64,000 nt of DNA from Streptomyces sp. WMMB 322 (lineage in GTDB: Bacteria; Actinomycetota; Actinomycetes; Streptomycetales; Streptomycetaceae), in contig NZ_FMHI01000007.1 of the NCBI RefSeq assembly GCF_900090145.1, forward strand, positions 124,001-188,000. The letters run 5' to 3'. How positions within the stretch are numbered: position 1 is the stretch's first letter; each line of letters starts with the position of its first letter. The notes beneath the pieces were generated by a model. It made no database searches and was not told the DNA's origin. It saw nothing but the letters and a program-made list of their open reading frames with translations. The position numbers and the translations under genes are program-made. Of the stretch, positions 57,785-64,000 are shown piece by piece.

Positions 57785-58282
57785 TCAGGCCTCGGTCCGG
57801 CCGGACGCCATCCGCTCCGCAGCGCGCTCTCCGCGGCTGCCCACCGGTTCGGTTCCGTGCGCCGAACCGAGCCCGTGGGGCGGCATGTTCGCGTAGATCG
57901 ACTCGTGACGGCCCGCCGGGACGGCGTACGTCTCGTGCCAGATCCCCACGGCCGCACTGCCGTTGCGTGCCTTGCGGTTGTACGCCGCCCACGCCGGCCG
58001 GTGTTCCTTGTCCGCCGCCGACGCGTACGCGAACAGCTTCTCCTTGGACTCCCAGTACTGCACCACGCTGATGTCGCGGAGACCGCCGAGCTGAACCCTG
58101 AAGCCCAGCAGGCCACTTGAGGGATCCTTCGAGAGCTCCTTCAGCATCCGCGGCATCGCCGTGAACACGGGCAGCCAACTGCGCAGCGCCCGCAGCTTGT
58201 TGATCCGCATCCCGATCAGGAACACGACGACGTCGCCACGGGCCGCGGCCGTCATCCGCCCCTCCGGCACCTTCCCTGCCAT
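57785..58282 (-). CDS. DUF4188 family protein
   Basis: Protein of 165 residues with the DUF4188 pattern (VVVFLIGMRINKLRALRSWLPVF, LGFRVQLGGLRDISVVQYWE, GIWHETYAVPAGRHESIYANMPP). The fold should be dimeric alpha-beta barrel, related to small haem or monooxygenase-like proteins; no activity is known to me. ATG at 58282 with GGAGG 10 bases upstream. It is divergent from a MerR gene that shares its operator region, so it is probably induced by that regulator. Confidence 0.82.
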   Translation of the reverse strand: MAGKVPEGRMTAAARGDVVVFLIGMRINKLRALRSWLPVFTAMPRMLKELSKDPSSGLLGFRVQLGGLRDISVVQYWESKEKLFAYASAADKEHRPAWAAYNRKARNGSAAVGIWHETYAVPAGRHESIYANMPPHGLGSAHGTEPVGSRGERAAERMASGRTEA

Positions 58283-58304
58283 GGCACACACTCCCTCCGT
58301 TATT

Positions 58305-58335
58305 GGATAGCTTCACTATCCACTATAGGATAGTG
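58305..58335. promoter_or_regulatory. Triple GGATAG/CTATCC array, putative MerR operator
   Basis: CACTATCC (58314-58321) and GGATAGTG (58328-58335) form perfect 8-bp arms around 6 bases. A further GGATAG at 58305-58310 pairs with the same CTATCC at 5-base spacing. The array fills the promoter region between the divergent DUF4188 and merR genes. This is a MerR-type arrangement between promoter elements. Confidence 0.7.
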
Positions 58336-58391
58336 CCGCTCTCCAACCGGAAGCGCAAGCGGGAAACGACAACTCGACGGGACGGGACGCG

Positions 58392-59039
58392 ATGCGTCTG
58401 GCGGAACTGAGCGAACGCAGCGGGATCAGCACCGCGACGGTCAAGTACTACCTGCGCGAGGGGCTGCTCCCGCCGGGCCGCCGCGTCTCGGCGACGCACG
58501 CCGAGTACGAGGAGACCCACCTGCGGCGGCTCGGCCTCATCCGGGCCCTCACCCAGGTCGGCCGGCTCCCCGTTGCGACCGCCCGCGAAGTGCTGGCATG
58601 CGTCGACGACACCTCCCTGGACCAGCACAGCCGCATCGGGGCCGCCGTGTGGGCGCTCCCCCACGGGGACCGGCCCGCACCGGACGACCCGGAGGCCGAC
58701 GGCGCGGAGCGCACCGCCCAGGCCCTGCTCAAGGAGCTCGACTGGGAGTTCTCGCAGTCCGCCGGGCCCGCGTCCCCCGCGTACCGGATGCTGGTCGGCG
58801 CGATCGCGGCGCTGCGGCGCCTCGGCTACCCGTGCGGGCAGGAGAACCTGCTGCCGTACGCCCGGGCGGCCGCGCAGGTGGCCAGCCGCGACCTGGATCT
58901 CGTGGCCGGCATCGACGACGCGGAGGAGCAGATCGAGGCCGCCGTGGCCTGCACCGTGCTCTACGAACCGGTGCTGCTCAGCCTGCGGCGGCTCGCGGAG
59001 GCGGAGGAGTCCAACAGGCGCTTCAGTGAGGAGGGTTGA
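58392..59039 (+). CDS. MerR-family transcriptional regulator
   Basis: Regulator of 215 residues. The N-terminal domain is classical (RLAELSERSGISTATVKYYLREGLLPPGRRVSATHAEYEETHLRRLGLIRALTQ). The C-terminal helical domain of about 130 residues lacks the metal-binding cysteines, except isolated ones, so a small-molecule or stress signal is likelier. ATG at 58392. It is divergent from the DUF4188 gene. A strong terminator follows. Confidence 0.9.
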   Translation: MRLAELSERSGISTATVKYYLREGLLPPGRRVSATHAEYEETHLRRLGLIRALTQVGRLPVATAREVLACVDDTSLDQHSRIGAAVWALPHGDRPAPDDPEADGAERTAQALLKELDWEFSQSAGPASPAYRMLVGAIAALRRLGYPCGQENLLPYARAAAQVASRDLDLVAGIDDAEEQIEAAVACTVLYEPVLLSLRRLAEAEESNRRFSEEG

Positions 59040-59066
59040 AGGCGCTGGGAACGAAGGCCGGTAACG

Positions 59067-59101
59067 AAAGAAGCCCTCCGCTTTCCGCGGAGGGCTTCTT
59101 T
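59067..59101. terminator. Bidirectional intrinsic terminator after merR and the tRNA cluster
   Basis: A 15-bp perfect stem (AAAGAAGCCCTCCGC with its complement), 5-base loop, followed by TTT on the plus strand and preceded by AAA. It sits 27 bp after merR and 9 bp beyond the 3' end of the first tRNA-Glu on the minus strand, serving both. Confidence 0.9.
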
Positions 59102-59110
59102 TCGATCGAG

Positions 59111-59183
59111 TACCCCCGACCGGATTCGAACCGGCGCTACCGCCTTGAGAGGGCGGCGTGCTAGGCCGCTACACAACGGGGGC
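59111..59183 (-). tRNA. tRNA-Glu (anticodon CTC), copy 1
   Basis: 73 bases, cloverleaf intact: acceptor GCCCCCG, anticodon loop CTCTCAA with anticodon CTC, T-loop GGTTCGAATCC. The next copy is identical over its whole length. No CCA is encoded. Confidence 0.97.
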
Positions 59184-59214
59184 CCCTGCCTGACCGGTAC
59201 TGAGCACCGGCCCG

Positions 59215-59287
59215 TACCCCCGACCGGATTCGAACCGGCGCTACCGCCTTGAGAGGGCGGCGTGCTAGGCCGCTACACAACGGGGGC
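59215..59287 (-). tRNA. tRNA-Glu (anticodon CTC), copy 2
   Basis: Identical to copy 1, 31 bp apart. The spacer contains CCGGT...ACCGG, a small hairpin that may aid processing. Both copies lie near gltX. Confidence 0.97.
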
Positions 59288-59335
59288 CTCGATCTTGTGA
59301 ATTGCGCCTGTGAACTGCGTCGATACAAGATCGCG

Positions 59336-59407
59336 CTGGGCTACCAGGACTCGAACCTAGACTAACTGAACCAGAATCAGTCGTGCTGCCAATTACACCA
59401 TAGCCCA
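59336..59407 (-). tRNA. tRNA-Gln (anticodon CTG)
   Basis: 72 bases including discriminator G: acceptor TGGGCTA paired with TAGCCCA, anticodon stem ACTGA/TCAGT with loop TTCTGGT (anticodon CTG), T-loop GGTTCGAGTCC. First of the three on the minus strand, so the order of transcription is Gln-Glu-Glu. Confidence 0.95.
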
Positions 59408-59553
59408 CCAAAACGCAACCCCCGACCGCAATACACAGCGGGGATTTTGTCCGGGTGACCGCCTTCCGGTCGGGCCTCGCGGCCTCGCCCCGTTCGGCGA
59501 CAGGAAGAACAGTACCCGATCGACGACGGCGCTCCAAAACGGGTTCCGTCCGG

Positions 59554-59787
59554 CTACAGGCGAGTCAGGAACGCCTGCCAGGAGCGGCCGGGGAGGCAGA
59601 GGACCGGGCCGTTGCCCATCCGCTTGGAGTCCCGGACGTGGACGGCCGCGGGGGCGGCCGCGACCTCGACGCAGGCGCCACCGCTGGAGTCGCTGTAGCT
59701 GCTCTTGCGCCACTCGACGGCTACCTCGACGCAGTCGCCGCCTCCAGGATCGCTATAGCTGCTCTTGTGCCACACCAGCTCACTCAT
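59554..59787 (-). CDS. DUF397 protein with duplicated motif
   Basis: Protein of 77 residues. DUF397 proteins pair with DUF5753 HTH proteins all over Streptomyces. The core motif appears twice: WHKSSYSDPGGGDCVEVA, then WRKSSYSDSSGGACVEVA, followed by VHVRDSKRMGNGPVL and SWQAFL. The usual protein has one. ATG overlaps the HTH gene stop by 4 bp (ATGA). Confidence 0.92.
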   Translation of the reverse strand: MSELVWHKSSYSDPGGGDCVEVAVEWRKSSYSDSSGGACVEVAAAPAAVHVRDSKRMGNGPVLCLPGRSWQAFLTRL

Positions 59788-60599
59788 AGCTCACCCGCCA
59801 ACTGCTCGATCAGAATGAGGGATCCCTCCGGACAAAGGGCTTGCGACCTGATCATGGCACAACGCCGAGCCAGTACTCCTACTTCGTCTGGCTTCGAGAC
59901 AAGAGTGCTCTTGCCGTTGTTCTCCATGTAGACCAGTCGTTCGCACTCCGCAGTCTCGACCAGCTTCATCGGGCCGTGCAATCCCGCGTGCAGAGCCATT
60001 GTCGTCGGCATCACCTGGACGGTGATGTTGGGACGCTGAGCGCACGAAAGCAGGTGCTCGTATTGCCTCTTCATCGTGTCTGCTGTCCCGACCTGTCTGC
60101 GCAGCGCCGCCTCGTCGAGGACGACATCCACCACGCACACCGGCTTGCGCTCCAGCAGCACGGCTCGCTCCAGCCGAGCGGTTGTCAGAGGCTCGATCTC
60201 TTCCTCGGCGATGGGCGGGAATCCACAGCGCAGCAACTCCCGCGCGTAGTCCTCGGCCTGGAGCAGCCCGTCGATTACGTGTGTACACCACGACATGACG
60301 CTGAGGGCGTCCTGCTCCAGCTGCACGAACCCCTGGAAGTACTCCGGATACCGCTCCAGCCTCACGTACTTGCTCGCGGCGCGGAGGACGCCGCCCGCAC
60401 CCAGTGCCTGTTCGGCCGCTTCGATGAACTCGTCCGTTGCCGGCTTGGCGCCCGTCTCCACCGCACTCACCGCCGCGCCCGTGTAATTCATGCGCGCGCC
60501 GAGTTCGTTCTGGGAGAGACCGGCCGAGGTGCGCAGCAGGCGCAGCACCTCCGCGAAGTACTGGGCGGCCGGAGAGGCCACCTTCTTGCCCTGGGTCAT
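59784..60599 (-). CDS. XRE-family HTH protein with DUF5753 domain
   Basis: Protein of 271 residues. The N-terminal XRE helix-turn-helix is YFAEVLRLLRTSAGLSQNELGARMNYTGAAVSAVETGAKPAT. The remaining 190 residues are the DUF5753 effector domain (QLEQDALSVMSWCTHVIDGLLQAEDYA, RLERAVLLER, VVLDEAALRRQVG, HLLSCAQRPNITVQVMP, GSLILIEQLAGEL). Such proteins, encoded with DUF397 and an anti-sigma-like ATPase, resemble the bldB/whiJ-type developmental modules. ATG at 60599. Confidence 0.9.
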   Translation of the reverse strand: MTQGKKVASPAAQYFAEVLRLLRTSAGLSQNELGARMNYTGAAVSAVETGAKPATDEFIEAAEQALGAGGVLRAASKYVRLERYPEYFQGFVQLEQDALSVMSWCTHVIDGLLQAEDYARELLRCGFPPIAEEEIEPLTTARLERAVLLERKPVCVVDVVLDEAALRRQVGTADTMKRQYEHLLSCAQRPNITVQVMPTTMALHAGLHGPMKLVETAECERLVYMENNGKSTLVSKPDEVGVLARRCAMIRSQALCPEGSLILIEQLAGEL

Positions 60600-60710
60600 C
60601 GTCGCGCCCCCACGCCTTCAACTCGGTTCAACGCGGCTCAACTTCCGGGGCCCGAAGGTCGCCGGAGACCGCCGTCGACATGCGATCACTACCGAACGTA
60701 GTCGAGTGGG

Positions 60711-60724
60711 GTGACCCTGGTCAC
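60711..60724. promoter_or_regulatory. Palindrome abutting the ATPase start codon
   Basis: GTGACC and GGTCAC separated by CT, ending at the base before the ATG at 60725. It lies in the divergent region of the HTH and ATPase genes, where the HTH protein or ATPase-linked regulator could bind. It also replaces a normal Shine-Dalgarno site. Confidence 0.5.
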
Positions 60725-61192
60725 ATGAACTCGGAAAGTGATGAGACGGCCCCGGTGCTCGCTTCGCTCGTCTGGTGGCGGAGGTTCCCGTCCACCTCCT
60801 CCACCGTCACGGTCGCCCGGCGCGCGACGCGTACGGCGCTGACCGGCTGGGGCCTGGACGGTGACGCCGTCTCCGACGCGGCGCTCGTCGTGTCGGAGTT
60901 GGTGACCAACGCCGTGCGGCACGGTCATGTACGGGGCCGCCTTGTCGAGTTGCGGCTCGTGTACGACCTGGAGAAGACCGTGACGGTCGAGGTCTCCGAC
61001 GCGGGTGACGGGCAGCCGCCGCCAACTGCCGGTCGTGCGGCAGACGTTGCTCTTGCCGAGTCGGGGCGCGGGCTCGCGCTCGTCGCGGCGTTCGCGGATG
61101 CGTGGGGCGTACAGGAGCGCGTTGTCGGCAAGACGGTGTGGGCTCGCCTGCTGGTCGATCCACGCCCTTCACATGGAGTCAACACACGTTGA
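60725..61192 (+). CDS. HATPase (anti-sigma-factor-like) ATP-binding protein
   Basis: GHKL ATP-binding protein of 155 residues of the RsbW/SpoIIAB type. SDAALVVSELVTNAVRHGH is the N-box, VEVSDAGDGQPP the G1-box, and ESGRGLALVAAFADAWGV the G2-box and lid. There is no receiver or transmembrane part. Actinomycetes encode many of these next to DUF397/DUF5753 pairs. ATG at 60725; the 125-bp gap to the HTH gene holds only the palindrome. Confidence 0.9.
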   Translation: MNSESDETAPVLASLVWWRRFPSTSSTVTVARRATRTALTGWGLDGDAVSDAALVVSELVTNAVRHGHVRGRLVELRLVYDLEKTVTVEVSDAGDGQPPPTAGRAADVALAESGRGLALVAAFADAWGVQERVVGKTVWARLLVDPRPSHGVNTR

Positions 61193-61350
61193 CTTTCCGT
61201 TTGCCCTTGGATCGAGGCACCAGCAAGATCGATCCCGGAAACCCGAAAAACCGTGCATATGACTGCACAGACCCTGGGTCCGCGTCGCCAGACGCGGCCC
61301 CGGACGGCTGCCGGCTACTCAGTCGAGGAGGTCCGCCTGCGACGGCCGAC

Positions 61351-61668
61351 ATGGAACGCATGCCGTGTGAGAAGACTCCGGGCGCTGTCCGCAACGCACT
61401 TGAGCGTCGGCCCGACTGGCTGATGGGGTTCACCCGGGTCTTCATGTGCGCTGCTGGGGAGTTCGACCAGAAGGCGATGGACGAAGCGGTTGAACGTTGG
61501 TATCCGGCCGCCTGCGCCTGCGCCACCCCCGGTTACATGGACGAACTCGAGGAGACTGTACGGCGAATCAATGCGGGCGAAACCGACGGCATGGTCTTCT
61601 GGGACGCCGACGGCAACGGATACGACTGGGACAACAACCTGGTCGCCCGTCGCGAGGCGGGGCGTTGA
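61351..61668 (+). CDS. Hypothetical protein, possibly DUF6247-like
   Basis: Protein of 105 residues: KTPGAVRNALERRPDWLMGFTRVFMCAAGEFD, MDEAVERWYPAACACATPGYMDELEETVRRINAG, and an acidic end WDADGNGYDWDNN. Helical with a Cys-Ala-Cys pair. No fold recognised with confidence; it distantly recalls DUF6247. ATG at 61351 with no good Shine-Dalgarno (GAGGAGG is 18 bases away). It may belong to the preceding regulator cluster. Confidence 0.6.
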   Translation: MERMPCEKTPGAVRNALERRPDWLMGFTRVFMCAAGEFDQKAMDEAVERWYPAACACATPGYMDELEETVRRINAGETDGMVFWDADGNGYDWDNNLVARREAGR

Positions 61669-61746
61669 GCACCTGCGGAATCGTCGCCGAAGCCGCCAGC
61701 GGGCGGAACCCTCCGACCCCGCGCCCGCCGGACGCTCCCTCCCCGT

Positions 61747-62646
61747 TCACTCCGGACGCCGTGCGGCGACGCTCTTCTCGAACCAGTGGTGCGCGTACGG
61801 CTCGTCGTTGAAGGCGGGGACCTCCTCGAAGCCGAAGGAGCGGTAGAGGCCGATCGCGGCGGTCAGCGCCTTGTTGGTGTCCAGGCGCAGCGTGGCGGAG
61901 CCGTGCCGGGCGGCGCGCGTCTCCAGTTCGGTCAGGAAGCGGCGGGCCAGGCCGAGGCCGCGGGCCCGGGGGGCGACCCACATGCGCTTGATCTCGGCCG
62001 GGGCACCGGCGGGCAGCTTCAGGCCGGCGCAGCCGACGGCCTCACCCTGGAGCCGGGCGACGAGGAACAGGCCGCTCGGGGGCCGGAGTTCACCCGCGTC
62101 GGGCAGCAGGCTCCGTGCCGGGTCGAAGCCGGTGTAGAAGCGCTCCTGGAGCTCCGTGAAGTAGCCCTGCAGGCAGTGCCGGGCGTCGGGGTGGTCCGGG
62201 TCGACGGTGTCCAGGGTGACCGTTCCGGCGGTCAGCAGCCGGTCGACCTCGGCCATGGCCGCGACCAGGCGTGCACGCTGGGCGCTGTTGAGCGGCTCCA
62301 GCATGGAGCCGGCCAGTTCGTCGCTGCGGCCGTCCAGCACGGCGCGTTCCGCGCGGCCGGTGCCGGTGAGCCGGACGGTGCGCACCCGCCTGTCCCGGGG
62401 GTGCGGCTCCACCGTCACCAGCCCGGCGGCCTCCAGGGAGCGCAGGAGCCGGCTGATGTAGCCGGAGTCGAGGCCGAGGCGCTCGCGAAGCCGCCGTACG
62501 TCCTGCCCCTGCTCGCCGATCTCCCAGAGCAGCCGGGCCTCGCCGACGGGCCTGTCGCGGCCCAGGTAGTGGTCGCAGAGCACGCCCACGCGTTCGGTGA
62601 CGGTGCGGTTGAACCGCCGCACCTGGTCGATCTGCACATCAGCCAT
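61747..62646 (-). CDS. MarR-GNAT fusion protein
   Basis: Two-domain protein of 299 residues. Residues 1-140 are MarR winged helix (RRLRERLGLDSGYISRLLRSLEAAGLVTVEPHPRDRRVRTVRLT). Residues 155-295 are GNAT acetyltransferase (FLVARLQGEAVGCAGLKL, EIKRMWVAPRARGLGLARRFLTELE, TNKALTAAIGLYRSFGFEEVPAF). Such fusions occur in actinobacteria and proteobacteria and may acetylate a small molecule and sense it. The ATG at 62646 lies inside a perfect palindrome, so autoregulation by the MarR part is likely. Substrate unknown. Confidence 0.9.
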   Translation of the reverse strand: MADVQIDQVRRFNRTVTERVGVLCDHYLGRDRPVGEARLLWEIGEQGQDVRRLRERLGLDSGYISRLLRSLEAAGLVTVEPHPRDRRVRTVRLTGTGRAERAVLDGRSDELAGSMLEPLNSAQRARLVAAMAEVDRLLTAGTVTLDTVDPDHPDARHCLQGYFTELQERFYTGFDPARSLLPDAGELRPPSGLFLVARLQGEAVGCAGLKLPAGAPAEIKRMWVAPRARGLGLARRFLTELETRAARHGSATLRLDTNKALTAAIGLYRSFGFEEVPAFNDEPYAHHWFEKSVAARRPE

Positions 62647-62669
62647 TCTCTGACTCTAGTCAGAGAATG
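62644..62669. promoter_or_regulatory. 26-bp palindrome over the MarR-GNAT start codon
   Basis: Perfect 12-bp arms (CATTCTCTGACT and its complement AGTCAGAGAATG) separated by CT. The first three bases of the left arm are the reverse complement of the ATG, so the operator, promoter and start overlap. Binding would block RNA polymerase or initiation. The upstream arm also supplies AGAGA in place of a Shine-Dalgarno, which may indicate a leaderless or near-leaderless mRNA. Confidence 0.8.
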
Positions 62670-62716
62670 CGCACAGGACCAGGGGCGGCGCCCGTAACAC
62701 CTCACATCGCGGGAGT

Positions 62717-64000
62717 TCAGCCCTCCTGCCGGGCCGCCACCTTCTCCAGCGCCGCATCCACGCGGGCCAGCGTGCGCTCGCGGCCCAGGACTTCGAGGGA
62801 CTCGAAGAGCGGCAGGCCCACCGTGCGGCCCGTGACCGCGACACGCACCGGAGCCTGGGCCTTGCCGAGCTTGAGGCCGTGCTCCTCGCCCGCCGCCAGC
62901 ACCGCGTCCTTGAGGGCCTCGGCCTTCCAGTCGGCGCCGGATAGCTTCGTACGGGCGGTGCGCAGCACGTCCTCTGCGCCGGGCTTCATCGCCTTCGTCC
63001 AGGACGCCTCGTCCTCCACGGGCTCGTCCAGGAAGAGGAAGTCGACGTTGGCGGTGATGTCGGACAGGACCGTCAGCCGCGTCTGGGCGAGGGGGGCCAG
63101 CTCCTCGAAGGCGGCCCTGTCGAACGACTCCTCGCGCCACGGAGCGTAGGGGGCGTGCAGCCAGGGCTCGCAGGCCGCGACGAAGTCCCCGGGCGGCATC
63201 TCACGCAGGTGCGTGGCGTTGATGGCCTCGCACTTCTTCAGGTCGAAGCGGGCCGGGTTGGCGTTGACTTCGGAGATCTCGAAGGCGGCGATCATCTCGT
63301 CGAGCGAGAAGATGTCGCGGTCCTCGGCGATCGACCAGCCCAGCAGCGCAAGGTAGTTGAGCAGCCCCTGCGGCAGGAACCCGCGCTCGCGGTAGAGGTT
63401 GAGGGAGGCCTGCGGGTCGCGCTTGGAGAGCTTCTTGTTGCCCTCGCCCATCACGTACGGGAGATGACCGAAGGCGGGAATCGTGCCGGCGCCGACGCCG
63501 AGCTGCGCGAGGGCCCGGTAGAGGGCGATCTGGCGGGGGGTGGAGGAGAGCAGGTCCTCGCCGCGCAGCACGTGCGTGATCTCCATCAGCGCGTCGTCGA
63601 CGGGGTTGACCAGCGTGTAGAGCGGCGCTCCGTTGGCGCGGACGATGCCGTAGTCCGTCACGTTCTCCGGTGCGAACGTCAGCTCACCGCGGACCAGGTC
63701 GGTGAAGGTGATCGGCTCGTCCGGCATGCGGAAGCGGACGATGTGCGTGCGTCCTTCGGCCTCGTACGCGGCGATCTGCTCCGCGGTCAGCTCGCGGCAC
63801 TTGCCGTCGTAGCCGGAGGGCCTGCCGGCCTTGCGGGCGGCCTCGCGGCGCACCTCCAGCTCCTCGGCGGTGCAGTAGCACGGGTAGGCGAAGCCCTCCC
63901 CCTGGAGCCTTGCCGCGATGTCGGCGTAGATCTCGGTGCGCTGCGACTGACGGTACGGGCCGTGCGGGCCTCCCCCTGGGCCTGCGGCCCGGGCGGTACC
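62717..64000 (-). CDS. gltX: Glutamyl-tRNA synthetase, truncated by window edge
   Basis: Class I synthetase; 427 codons are visible and the 5' end is beyond 64000. The visible part starts PHGPYRQSQRTEIYADIA. It has the CxCx motif region (CYCTAEELE), the KLSKRD (KMSKS) loop in GEGNKKLSKRDPQ, and the C-terminal anticodon-binding domain (LPLFESLEVLGRERTLARVDAALEKVA). The HIGH motif lies outside the window. It is on the same strand as, and upstream of, the tRNA-Gln/Glu genes. Confidence 0.95.
   Translation of the reverse strand, partial: GTARAAGPGGGPHGPYRQSQRTEIYADIAARLQGEGFAYPCYCTAEELEVRREAARKAGRPSGYDGKCRELTAEQIAAYEAEGRTHIVRFRMPDEPITFTDLVRGELTFAPENVTDYGIVRANGAPLYTLVNPVDDALMEITHVLRGEDLLSSTPRQIALYRALAQLGVGAGTIPAFGHLPYVMGEGNKKLSKRDPQASLNLYRERGFLPQGLLNYLALLGWSIAEDRDIFSLDEMIAAFEISEVNANPARFDLKKCEAINATHLREMPPGDFVAACEPWLHAPYAPWREESFDRAAFEELAPLAQTRLTVLSDITANVDFLFLDEPVEDEASWTKAMKPGAEDVLRTARTKLSGADWKAEALKDAVLAAGEEHGLKLGKAQAPVRVAVTGRTVGLPLFESLEVLGRERTLARVDAALEKVAARQEG

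Overview
The window is a high-GC, gene-dense piece of a Streptomyces chromosome. The evidence is strong third-position GC bias, frequent GTG and TTG starts, and a gene order I recognise from the Streptomyces core: sip cluster - rplS - trmD - rimM - khpA - rpsP ... ffh - glnD - glnK - amtB - nsdA - prim-pol protein - ftsY - glcP - smc - acyP - mutM - rnc - rpmF - DUF177 - coaD - rsmD - recG - DAK protein - rpmB - thiD - thiL - ddl - gpsA - plsC - cofC - hupS - leuDC - ndgR - tRNA-Glu/Gln - gltX. Most of the core is on the minus strand. No IS element, prophage or CRISPR array is visible.

Layout. 1-6358: four tandem type I signal peptidases (the leftmost cut by the window edge), then a ribosome and tRNA-maturation operon. 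6605-7249: a SprT-like zinc-metallopeptidase gene. 7533-15707: an eight-gene plus-strand island inserted in the core between rpsP and ffh. It carries the full gene set of the enterobacterial yhf operon (yhfZ, yhfY, yhfU, yhfT, php, yhfS, yhfX, yhfW). Two related palindromes, upstream of yhfZ and of yhfY, look like YhfZ operators. 16027-25797: GNAT, SRP (ffh), nitrogen signalling (glnD-glnK-amtB with an upstream GlnR-type box), nsdA and a prim-pol-like gene. 25909-33030: ftsY, glucose permease, smc and a small coiled-coil protein. 33334-45256: acylphosphatase, a secreted CAP protein, mutM-rnc-rpmF-DUF177, a DivIVA-like coiled-coil protein, coaD, rsmD, recG and a FakA-like kinase. recG carries an in-frame 291-residue intein that splits its Walker A motif. 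45698-57712: rpmB, thiamine, cell-wall, phospholipid and F420 genes, hupS, leuDC and ndgR. 57785-64000: small regulator modules (MerR with DUF4188; DUF397, HTH and ATPase; MarR-GNAT), three tRNAs and gltX (cut by the window edge).

The two most unusual items are the yhf-type operon and the RecG intein. The operon joins two PLP-enzyme folds, a phosphotriesterase-fold hydrolase, a phosphopentomutase-like protein, a membrane protein, a stand-alone PRD domain and a dedicated regulator. To my knowledge its pathway is not firmly established in any organism. The intein has the Trp-Cys-Thr signature of class 3 inteins, starts with Ala, and contains only a decayed homing-endonuclease remnant. Many start codons were chosen from Shine-Dalgarno spacing or family length; uncertain ones are flagged. 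All family and gene-order identifications rest on recognising the translated sequence; no database search was run.
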